Origin: Hormiphora californensis
Lineage: Eukaryota > Ctenophora > Tentaculata > Cydippida > Pleurobrachiidae
Assembly (NCBI GenBank): GCA_020137815.1
Contig: CM035358.1
Coordinates: 204,856 to 268,855 of the forward strand
Reading direction: 5' to 3'
Length of the DNA stretch: 64,000 nt
Shown here piece by piece: positions 1 through 11,500 of the stretch. Each line of letters begins with the position of its first letter. Positions within the stretch are counted from its first letter, which is position 1. The translations under genes were made by a program, and so were the position numbers. The notes under the pieces were generated by a model. That model made no database searches, was not told where the DNA came from, and saw only the letters and a list, made by a program, of their open reading frames with translations.

Positions 1-690
1 TCAACCCTGCTCTCGCATGGGACCTTACGGCCATATAACCATTCAATATGTAACACAGAATGCATTTTTAAACCTCTGGTACCTTGTTTAAATAAGCAAC
101 ACCAATGAAGCAGGTCGAAACCGGCAATATTATTGCCTGGCAAGCGATTCTGGTAACTTGAAACACCGTGGAGGGCTATTTAAAACACTTTTCTCCAAAT
201 CCGCTGTCGGAAATTTTTGATGTTCATTTTGAGCATAGGGAGGATATGAATTATGAGTTTAGCCAATTCCGCCAAAAATTGGTCGAATTTGGGGCAAAAA
301 CTGTTTTCCTGGCTATTTGAAACAATTTTTGGAAACATTCACTGCACCAAGCACATGTAACAAAATTCAGATTTCAGACATGGAATGGCTCTGTACAACC
401 CTTGTCTAACTATTCCATGTCGAAAATCTCGGTTTCGTGGACGAATTGAGGGAGATACGGCTGTTTCAAATTAGCAGACTGAGGCGGTCTAATTGAAACA
501 GCAAATTTGGATAGAAATCACGTGACCCTGACCACGGAAGACAAAATGAGAAATCTCAAACCACTTCAAAAACTACCCTGGGACTGTCTCGGTAACATAG
601 GGTGAAAAAATTTTGGGTTCGACTTGATTTGTGGACATGCAAAGGAAAAAAGTGAAAAACTGTTTCAAATAGCCAGTGTCTACCCTAATA
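1..690. other. Intergenic/intronic DNA, no gene seen
   Basis: No exon-like open stretch is visible on either strand. The text holds several copies of a short phrase meaning 'tatttgaaac' or its complement (around 310, 466, 493, 661), suggesting decayed repeat sequence. It may be an intron of the receptor gene that follows, because the first readable receptor exon (1835) starts in phase 1. Confidence 0.5.
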
Positions 691-950
691 GCCCAACTGG
701 TCATTTCGAAAAATCAGATACAAACACATTAATGTGCCGCACTGTATATGAGTTACTCCAACCCTCCAGTTTCAATGCTTGTTTAACGAAGGAAGTAACC
801 AAGCGATCCACTGGATTCGATATATCTAGGCGCACGAATCTAGTGATGGCACCTCGTACCGTTGAACGGTCGATTGATTCAATGACCTGTTGTATACAGT
901 GCGGCACATTAATGTGTTTGTATCTGATTTTTCGAAATGACCAGTTGGGC
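691..950. mobile_element. Palindromic MITE, TA target site
   Basis: Inverted arms of about 60 bp, reading GCCCAACTGGTCATTTCG inward on both sides, are flanked by TA at 689-690 and 951-952. This is the layout of a non-autonomous Tc1/mariner-type element. The short open frames over it are the two arms read in opposite directions. Part of its interior (about 843-895, 'gtaccgtt.acggtcg') recurs at about 10757-10800. Confidence 0.75.
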
Positions 951-1054
951 TATTAAACAGTAATCACGACATATTAATTGGAATTCGTGATCTTCTTTCT
1001 TAAATTGTGTCTGAAATGATAAGACTGTATGAAAATAGATATGACGATAGACTA

Positions 1055-1750
1055 GGGTAAACCGGGGCAAAATTGTTAACTTTTTACTTAATCGGTTCTC
1101 ACTCCCATTTAAAAAAAGATACAATGAAAAAAACTCTAGAGACCATCATTTACTTAACTAAATAACTAATTTAAAAATTTTGGTCGGAAAAAATGGTACC
1201 GGGGCAATTCGGACAACACCAATAGGAGTGCTTTATTTCGTCACGTGGGAGTCACGTGAACGTCCTCACAACACCAGAAGAAGATTCCTGCCTTGTGTTG
1301 TTAGAGGTGGGGGCAATTCGAACAATGTAATCTCCACGCAATCTACACGCTGGTCGTTCTAGTTCTAATTGCCCCGGTATCACGTGGTACAAAGAACTGC
1401 ACATCATTGGCCCGGTTCACTAACCAAATTGCCCCGGTTCGAATTGCCCCGGTTGTTCGAATTGCCCCGGTAATCTTAATTTACCAGAATTTGTAATGAA
1501 AACATGCGAATATCCAAATAATTTTTATACCATCTGAAAGCTAATATTATTAGCTTTCAACTGGTTTTTTCAAATCGGAAATTGACCAAATTAAACCTGA
1601 TCTAGAGCATATTTAGTGGTAACGGGCAGGCTCGAACGAGCAGTTTTCTTCTGGAGATAGGATGACGTCATTATGATAGCTTAACTAGGTGAGAGACGGG
1701 CAGTACATTGTTCGAATTGCCCCGGTTGTTCGAATTGCCCCGGTTTACCC
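1055..1750. mobile_element. MITE with GGGTAAACCGGGGCA ends, copy 1
   Basis: The left end reads GGGTAAACCGGGGCAA and the right end is its complement; TA flanks both sides (1053-1054, 1751-1752). The right arm carries several copies of the phrase 'ttcgaattgccccggt'. A second member is at 15832-16672. The DNA on either side is itself an inverted repeat (1029-1052 against 1753-1775), so this element sits in the middle of an older palindrome. Confidence 0.8.
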
Positions 1751-1834
1751 TATCGTCATATCTATTTTCACATAGAGCTACAATGCTACATGCTCATTTT
1801 ACATTTTAACACGTTTCTTCTTTATTAGTATCAG

Positions 1835-4800
1835 AGTGTCTCAGCGGTGACTTTCCAAAGTCAAACAGAGGAACGTATCTTCCTAATCAACTTAGTTATA
1901 CAACAAATGACACTGTAACTATAACCTGCAATTACGCTGCAAAAGACAGTGCTGATGAAGTTACATCAACGTGCAATTCCGACGGAACTTGGCACCCCGC
2001 TCTCCCTGAGTGTGTAGGTAAGATGTAAAGGAATCAGCTGAGGAGCTGGGAAGTATTGAAAATGAGTTTGAATTAAGAGTCTCGATAAGGGGAAACTCTA
2101 TCCGAATGGTGGTCTATTATTGGAGCTCCATAATCAGGTCTGCTTTTATTTCACCGTACCCTACGTAAATTGTAAAAGTTTGTAAAGTCCGTTTTAGGAG
2201 CATCTTGAGTAGAATAGCGCAAATTCGGTCTCAATATCAGGATCATATACAGTCGGACCCCGATTTAGGGGCCCCCGATTTAGTGGCACCCCGATTTAGG
2301 GACAGGATTTTTTGGTAGTATAGCATACTACCTACGGAACGTTTGAGGACACATTGAGGACACATTGAGGACACATTGAGGACAGGTTGTGGACAGGTTG
2401 AGGACAGGTTGAGGACACATTGTGGACAGGTTGAGGACACATTGAGGACACATTGAGGACACATTGAGTAACGATTGCCCATCAATCGTGGACACATTGA
2501 GGACAGGTTGAGGACACGTTGAGGACACATTGAGGACACATTGAGGACATATTGTGGACACATTGAGGACAGTCTGAGGACAGGTTGTGGACAGGTTGAG
2601 GACAGGTTGAGGACACATTGTGGACAGGTTGTGGACAGGTTGAGGACACATTGTGGACAAATTTGGGAAATTAGAGGTGAAAGCTTCTATTTTCGTTGTG
2701 GACACATTGAGGACACATTGAGGACACATTGAGGACACATTGGGGACATATTGAGGACACATTGAGGACACATTGAGGACATATTGAGGACACATTGAGG
2801 ACACATTGAGGACACATTGAGGACACATTGAGGACACATTGGGGACACATTGGGGACACATTGAGGACACATTGAGGACACATTGAGGACACATTGGGGA
2901 CATTAGATTTAAAAACTTCTATTTTTGTTGTGGATACATTGAGGACACACTGATTACAACTACTGCATGTAAGACATATAATTAATTTGCACCTTAATTA
3001 ACCACTTCCTCCTGGTTTTGAATACAAATGAAAGACATTAATTGTATTTGGAACTAATCAGCAGTGAAATAAACAAACAGATACAATAACTGAATAACTG
3101 AAAATCTCCTCGGGCTACTCAACACCAATTGCGATAATACAACAACTCTGGCAATAGCATAGAAAACAGTTTGTTCATATCAGACACGGTCGTTGCTCCC
3201 TTCTGTTTTAACCAAGCATACTCAGTGATGTCCAACTGAAGGGTCATGCTGGTCCGTCTTCCTCCGTCACGAATGCCGGTATGCCTCTTCAGATGAGTCC
3301 AAAGGCCCTCTATGGCGTTCGTGTGGGCTCCGGTCGCTTGACAAACAAAGTTTGTTGAGTGGTTCACGGTGAAGTGGGTGTAGCCGTGTTGACTAAGGTT
3401 CTGATAGGCGGCCCAACCGTCAGTGATGATGATGGTCCCAGGGAGAATGTGTCCACGATTGATGGGCAATCGTTACTCAATGTGTCCTCAATGTGTCCTC
3501 AATGTGTCCTCAACCTGTCCACAACCTGTCCACAATGTGTCCTCAACCTGTCCTCAACCTGTCCACAACCTGTCCTCAATGTGTCCTCAATGTGTCCTCA
3601 ATGTGTCCTCAAACGTTCCGTAGGTAGTATGTTATACTACCGATTTTTTCCCCAAAAATTTTTTGATTTTTTTTTGTGAAATTTTTTTGAAAATTTTTCA
3701 AAAAGATACCAGCCACGTCCGAATCGTGTTTCGAATCAGTGAATCTTATCGCATGTCCTGCTGCTAATTAGACGGTTCGGAACGAACCGATACGTGATCC
3801 CCATGGGGCCATTGAATCACAAGTTTACCAAGCGTCAAAATTTCGATTCGATGGGGATCACGTTTCGATTCGTTCCGAACCGTCTAATTAGCAGCAGGAC
3901 ATGCGATAAGATGCACCGATTCGAAACACGATTCGGACGTGGCTGGTATACCTTTAAAAAAAAATTTTCGCAAAATTTTACGGTACGATTGTCAATGCTT
4001 TGATCGGTGCTCCCCATAAATTTTGAGAGAAAAAGTTATTTTGAAATTTTGATACTTCCTCACCCGCTTAGGGTGCCCCGATTCGGCATGGTATCACGTA
4101 TCGGTTCGTTTCGAATCCGCTAATCCGCGACACACCTACTCACAGGGCACTGCCACCTTAACTACCACATGAAAAAATTAAAAAAAGTCGAGACCACAAC
4201 CTGTGCAGCATGTGGGATGGAAGACGAGACAATAAAGCATGTACTTACTGAATGCCCCGCCCTTTGGAAACTCCGACAGGAATCCTTTGACAGGCTGGGC
4301 CTCAGCATGTACGAAATTAGACACCATCAACCCCTTAGAAAAACGATCTCGTTCTATAAGAAGGCGATGGAGATACTTCACCCCCCTGAAACCACCCCTT
4401 AAAGGGAGGTTTCCCCTGTGACTTGGTATGGCACCAGCTCCCCAAGTCTCCTTGGGCCGAAGCAGTTGGCAACATACCAGCCACACCACCCAGGACGGGG
4501 AACGGGAGCCTCATGGCACCCACCCCTTACTGGCTAGTGCTTCGCACTAGCCAGCGTCCTCCCAGAAGAAGAAGAAGAAGAATCCGCTAATTAGACAGGA
4601 CATCCAGTATGCTGCACCGATTCGAAACACAAATCGGACGGGCTGGTATAACTTAGAAAATTTTTCACATTTTTTTGAAAAAAAAATTATTTTATATTTT
4701 TCCATTTCTAATCAGAAATGATGATGTCATCAATACATGAATATTGCATATATGTAACAGTTAGAGGTGTTTTTAGTCTTAATAATATAGCATTTTAATT

Positions 4801-7800
4801 TGGGCATAAAATAGGTTTTTATGGGCCAAATATGGCTCACCCCGATTTAGTGGACACCCCGATTTAGTGGACAAGACCCTTTCCCCCGAGGGTGTCCCTA
4901 AATCGGGGTCCGACTGTATCACGGTTACAAAGCTTTTGTGGATGGTGCGGTGACATAAACACAGGCCTGATTGCGTGCTGGAACTCCATTAGAGTTTTTG
5001 GTGATAATGTAATGGACCACCAGCTAGAGTTGCCCCTAACAGCAGTACAGGGATCTTCTGTAAAATAAATGTGTACATTGCATTCTACACAGCCCTAAAA
5101 CTTAATTTAAAGGTTGACAAGATACCTAAAACTATCGTATTTTTTCGATTTATCATTAATTTTAAGCATTTTTTCAGAATTTTTTATCTTCTAGAATTTA
5201 GAGCAAAAACTAATTGAAATTATTTCGCCAGAAAGGTGGCTCATTTTGAACTTACTCCTTCATTTCCGTCACCATTGAGTTGAGGCTTCAAAGACATTGA
5301 GGTATCCGTAAACTTTTCCGCCTTCAACTCAAAGGTGACGGAAATGAAGGAGAAAGTTCAAAATGGGCCACCTTTCTGGCGAACTAATTTCAATTAGTTT
5401 TTGCTCTAAATTTGTATTCTTTTTTCAACTAAGCTAATTGTCAACTAAAGTGTTCAAATGTAATTCAAATGTACCTGGGTTGTAAGAAAAGACATTGAGG
5501 TATCCGTAAACTTTTCCGCCTTCAGCTCAAAGGTGACGGAAATGAAGGAGTAAGTTCAAAATGGGCCACCTTTCTGGCGAACTAATTTCAATTAGTTTTT
5601 GCTCTAAATTTGTATTCTTTTTTCAACTAAGCTAATTGTCAACTAAAGTGTTCAAATGTAATTCAAATGTACCTGGGTTGTAAGAAAAGACATTGAGGTA
5701 TCCGTAAACTTTTCCGCCTTCAGCTCAAAGGTGACGGAAATGAAGGAGTAAGTTCAAAATGGGCCACCTTTCTGGCGAACTAATTTCAATTAGTTTTTGC
5801 TCTAAATTTGTATTCTTTTTTCAACTAAGCTAATTATCAACTAAAGTGTTCAAATGTAATTCAAATGTACCTGGGTTTTAGGAAACTGATTTAACGGAAT
5901 TTTCAAAATTCGACGTCGTTTTGACGTCGTGACGTCATACATGACGTCACGACGACGTAAAAAAATTATGACAGAATATTCGGCCAATGAATAGTCAGGG
6001 CATATATGATGTTAGATTTTCGGCATAATTGTTATAAAGCTAATTCCACTTCTAGGAGGTCCTATTGGGTCCCTAGAACCACCAAAAAAATGTTTGCGAT
6101 TTGGTGGATGAAGAAGTTGGGTTTACGGGCCACGCCCTTCTACTAACTTTTTAGCCTAAGGCAAAAAACGCCAAAACTGCGCTTAGGGGAAGAGCAGGGA
6201 CAAAATCAAGGGCACCAGAGTGTTCAGCGTCCTCGAGCTAATTATCCAATTATCCAATTAACCAGATGAGATAGAGACTTAATTCCAGCACCTACCCCCA
6301 CTAATGCGAGGACGCTGAACACTCTAAACTCCCCGTTCTTATGTACTGGCGGTTCGGGTGATCGCGAGTAGCAATGGGACCATTGAACGGCGCCTTACAT
6401 AAAGTGTCTCTTACTTACATCCCCAGTCTTACTCTCCGTAAAGAAGCCGGACTCTATGCAACAAGGGGAGGTGTGAAACTGATAACAATAAAACATGGGG
6501 CATTCAAGGGAGGATCAGTTGGTTTCTCTCTCTAGTTTCTCTCTCATAAAATGGGCACTCTATCTCCATGCATGTAGGGGAGGTTTTGAAGTTGTGGGGG
6601 CCATTTTTTTGGCCAAAATTTTTTAGTCACGTGACTGCACTGACCAGTCACGTGATATGACATACCCCGAGTTTTTTATTGGAAACTCTTATAGATTGGG
6701 CGAAGCGACAGCTGAGCCCGGGAAAAAAATTTTGATTTTTATACCAAAAAGTCGCCATTTTCGTCAAGAACGAGTCGTTATTGACGAAAGTCGAAGACGG
6801 CGACTTTTTGGTTTACTTACTAACGTTCCACAGACCCAATCTTCCAGTAAGGCCTGTCAGAGCATTGGCCTGACCCTACTCTCATTTCTTCAAGAGCGTG
6901 CGAGAACTGTGGTCAGAGCATTGGCCTGACAGAGTAAGGCCGGAGTGGGAGAGAAAGGGTGGGAGAGAGACATTTATCGGTGAGATAAGAGGGTCATCAG
7001 TGAGACGAGAGTGGTAGAAATCAAGAATAGTTTGGGTGTTAGCAAAGATTGCCAGGAAGAGAGAGCAAGATATACGATATTAGGGAGGATAGAAAAGGTC
7101 TACCCCGATAACCGAAGCCGTTCCCATGCTCGCAAGATAGGCGAGAAGCCTAGCGAAAACCAGTGTAAGGTAGTGAAATTCAATGATTGGGGATCCAAAC
7201 ATCCAATTTTGTATGGGCAACCGAAAAAGTTGCGGGGGCCATAGCCGCGTCCCCTACATGCGTGTCTATCTCTTCTTTCTGTCACAACCAATTATCCAAT
7301 AAACGCTCTCAATGGAGGAGAAGATGGACCTAGAGAGGGAGAGAGCCGTGCTATTTTGTTCTAAAGGAGGGGGAGTATTATAGTGCCCTTGATTTTGTCC
7401 CTGCTTCTCCCCTAAGCGCAGTTTTGGCGTTTTTGTGCCTTATGCTAAAAAGTTAGTGTAGAAGGGCGTGGCCCGGAAACCCAACTTCTTCATCCACCAA
7501 ATCGCGAACATTTTTTCTGGTGGTTCTAGGGACCCAATAGGACCTCCTAGAAGTGGAATTAGCTTTATAACAATTATGCCGAAAATCACCATGAAATTTA
7601 CATCATATGACCTGACTAGAAGCACTAAACGTGTGAAAAGTTTTAAAGGCCATGGTAGTCAAGAACTGAAGTTATTGCACGAAATGTGAGTTTTTATGTG
7701 GATTTTCACAGTAAGCCCAGTGCTGACATTATCGGTAGACCCCCATTTCGAATTTTTTCTAGACGACAAAAAATCTGAAAAAATGATAAATCGAAAAAAT

Positions 7801-8509
7801 ACGATAGACGAAAAGTTTTAGGTATCTTGTCAACTAAAACCTTTGAAACGAGAAATGTTTATCTTCGGTTTGAAAATATTTTTAATAAAGAAAGAATATT
7901 TACAATGAAATAGTGTTTATTTAGGACTGTAGGCGACTCGGAGATTTATTTCAGGAAAGATAATACGGGACGGTTTCGACGTTTAACGTCATCATCAGCT
8001 CAAATTAATTTGTTTAAAGTAGTGTTGAAAAAATTGAAAGTTTCAAACTTTTTAACACTACTTTAAACAAATTAATTTGAGCTGATGATGACGTTAAACG
8101 TCGAAACCGTCCCGTATTATCTTTCCTGAAATAAATCTCCGAGTCGTCTACAGTCCTAGATAAACACTATTTCAATGTACCAGAACTATGCGACTCAAAA
8201 ACAGCCGATTGGTCAATTTATTGATTCAGTTAAAGAATATTTAGTAATTTATCTCTTCTTCCAGTTTGTAAGGTAAATGATGACTGCACAGAAGGGACGT
8301 GTGATAAAGGCAATGTATGTGTATGTAATGAAGGTTATTATCTAAACAATGACAATGCAACATTATGTGAAACGGTGTCGTGCAAGCTAAAAGTTGACCA
8401 CGCTGTCTTGGATCCTGATAAAACCAGCTACACTGGCAACGAAACGGTTACCGTGACGTGTGCTGATAACTATCTTCTGAAAGATAGAAATTCGGGTATA
8501 TAAACACAC

Positions 8510-8594
<85 letters not shown>

Positions 8595-11500
8595 TACACT
8601 TACATAATTGTTCTGATGATTGTGAAAGCATGAAACTTGAGTAAACGATTATTAAATCTGGTATTACTTTGTAATCAGCTCCATAATCTTGATCCTGTCG
8701 AGCGCTTTTCCAGAAATCCCTTTACAAGCAAACATACACATACGCCCTGGTTTTGGCCGATGAGATTTTTGAGATTTTTGGGAAAATTTGCTCAATTAGG
8801 TACGTTTGAGATTTTTGTTGTAAATTGTTGCCTTGTTCGGCCCTCCCTAAAAAAATAATAATAATAATAATAATAAATTATGACATCAATGTCATCTCAT
8901 ATATTTTCTCAAACTTTCTTTACCCTATTCAACTTCATAACCTTCAAAGAGTTAAAATAAATATATTAATCTCTTACATAACATCTTATTTAAATCACTT
9001 CTGAATTTCAATATACGTTGATTCCTTTGCATTTGGCAAATTTAGGATTAGAAATCATATAATTCACGTAGGCATCACGCCCGTCAGCACGTAGTTTATC
9101 ATAAATCAATGAGCTAAGCTCCCAGAATTGGCCATTGGAAGGTAAACCAGCTGATGTAATCCCCACCTTGTACTTCTCCAAACGGGCTTTGAAAGCATTT
9201 ACTGATGGGGCTTCTTTCACTGTCGCAGGTAGCTTGTTCCAGTAATTGGCACATCTGTTAAAAAGCACAGAGTCACCCTTGGAGTCTTTCAAGATGTTTG
9301 CACCACTCCTCGACAAACGAAACAAGTCCTGCCCGTATCGAACCTTTCCAGTGATGATCTTGTATGCCTCGATCAGGTCACCCCGCATTCGTCTCTCTAG
9401 GAGAGTTGTAAGTTCAAGTTCCTTCAGTCGCTCTTCATAAGTGAGAAGCCCGATTCCATCAATCAGTCTGGTGAACGATCTCTGAACATCCTCCAATTCC
9501 ATGATCAGCTTCCAGTAACCATGAGATGCTGGAGGATTCCAAATCTGAACTGCATATTCAATGTGCGGTCGAATAATTGTTCTGAATATGTTCAGCATGA
9601 CTTCCTTGCTTCGGCTGATGACATTCCTGGTGACCCATGCTGTGACAGATTTGGCCTTCTTGATGGCAGCCCTGGCGTTTTGATCCCAGTGAAGGTCACC
9701 AGAGGTTCCAACACCAAGGTCCTTCTCATAAGAAACTTCAAGCAGAAGATCCCCGTGCAGATAATACGGAAGATGAGGATTCTTCGCACCAACATGGAGA
9801 ACCTTACACTTCCTGTCTTGCACGTTGAACTTCAGGAGCCACTTCCTTTCCCATTCCTGTAGAGCCACGAGATCTTCTTGCGCCACCTGATGATTCTCCG
9901 TACTTGTCACCAGCTTTAGATCGTCTGCAAAGAGAGAGACAAAACTCGATATTCCACCGGGAAGGTCGTTGATGTACAAGAGAAACAAAATTGGACCCAG
10001 GACTGTGCCCTGGGGCACACCTGACATCACCTCAAAAAGCTCAGAGAAAGTGCTCCCAACTCTGACTGAGAACCGCCGACCCGAGAGAAAACTTCTTATG
10101 ATGTTGCATGTTTTTGCAAATGGCAGATTTGCCTAAAAAACTCACGTTTTTTGGCCAAAAATCGAAATTCTCAAAAATCTCAGCTACCATCACCATTCAC
10201 CAATGAGGCATGCGATACTTGCGGCAGCCCCCCTCCCCATGTATAGGAAGTTGGGTTTGGACTCTGGAAATTTAAATTTGATTTGCTGATATGCTTAGGT
10301 ACTCTATAACATATACATTATACATGTACATATATCATGTATATATAAAGTCCAAAGGCACCATCCCACAGGTCTCTATCACCCCCGGATCACTAATTAT
10401 TCCTAATTTCAAAGTGATTTATCACGTTATCGCCAATTAGCACTAATAATATCAGTTGCTGGTATCTAAGAGCTCATACATTCTGATACCAGATGATAGA
10501 GGATCACTAGATTAGTGGGCATACAAAATTTCAGTTTGATCTGAGTTATTGTCGAGGAGTTATAGCCGTTTTTACGTTCAGCTGGCAGATGGCTGGCACC
10601 ACGTAGGATTACGGGTCAAAGTCGTCGTAGGAGGTCGTCGTTGGTCGTATTCGATGAGGTAATCCTGACTTTGCCCCACCCCGTTCTAGCGTTTTTAGGC
10701 TTTTTCGGTTATCATGATCTTCGGATCCCTGCACGATACCAGTGATGGCTCTCTCGTACCGTTACACGGTCGGTGATCAATAACCTGTCGTATAGGCTTG
10801 ATCATTTGTGTGGGTGATGTGTGTGTGTATGAAGTGAGTGGGTGATGTCTACACCAGTTAGTACATTTTAATACAATATCCATGAGCCTAATATTGTATA
10901 GTGCTTAATGACAATAACGTCATTAATCACACATATCAGTAAGTCAAACTTTAAGTTTCAGACCCAACTTCCTATAGCCCACCCTACTAACACAGTAGAC
11001 ACAGTCACACATATACAGGGTGTTCATTTTGGATCTTTGCAAGCGTTGGGCTTCACCCAGAAAAAAGTTTAGCTTATAATGCAACTTTATACTTGGAGTT
11101 TGGACTATTCTATACCCTCATTCAAGGTTCCTGGTGCTTCCAGAGCTCTAATACCCTTAGAAGTGTGTTTTTGGCATCTAAAGTACCTGAAGGAATCCCA
11201 AAGTTTCATGGTGATTGGATGTTTTTCTCGGTCTCAAAGTTATGAAAAAAGTGGCTGGAAAGACTCAAAAACGGCTCAAATTGACATTTTAGAGTACAGT
11301 CGGACCCCGATTTAGGGGCCCCCGATTTAGTGGCACCCCGATTTAGGGACAGGATTTTTTTCCCCCGATATAGGAAATTAACCTTATTTGACCCCGATTT
11401 AGTGGACACCCCGATTTAGTGGACAAGAGCCTTTCCCCCGAGGGTGTCCCTAAATCGGGGTCCGACTGTATTTCCATCCACTTTTTTCGAAATTCTGAGA

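Larger units (their letters stand above)
2250..4916. mobile_element. Pogo-like element (CAGTCGGACCCCGATTTA ends) with two insertions
   Basis: The ends CAGTCGGACCCCGATTTAG and complement are flanked by TA (2248-2249, 4917-4918). The interior matches the uninterrupted copy at 46564-47432, which allows both insertions here to be defined: a Merlin-type foldback at 2314-3641 and a LINE 3' fragment at 4125-4580. The end motif and TA target resemble pogo/Tigger-type elements (family assignment is inference); no transposase of that type is present. The interior includes a palindrome at about 3700-3960 with 'ctaattagacggttcg' arms. Confidence 0.8.
2083..5043. mobile_element. Outer palindromic element of the AAGGGGAAACTCTA family, interrupted
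   Basis: The left side (aaggggaaactctat..ggtggtctatta, from about 2083) is matched by the complement near 4975-5043. The same terminal phrase bounds an uninterrupted copy at 25190-25420. Everything between is the pogo-like element at 2250-4916. The arms are diverged, so the boundaries are approximate. Confidence 0.5.
5112..7846. mobile_element. Composite foldback element with nested repeats
   Basis: The left terminal stretch (from 5112, 'tgacaagatacctaaaact') is complemented by about 7768-7838 over some 75 bp. Between them lie a local palindrome (about 5215-5400), a 198-bp tandem array (5293-5885), a second palindromic element (6015-7587) and, within that, a 79-bp element (6854-6932). No conserved coding sequence is seen. 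Confidence 0.65.

Noticed and set aside
2243-2903. Several overlapping 60-190 codon frames (Cys-Pro-Gln-Val-type repeats) on the minus strand
   Set aside because: They are the 11-12 bp minisatellite read in different frames; every frame of such a repeat can stay open by chance.
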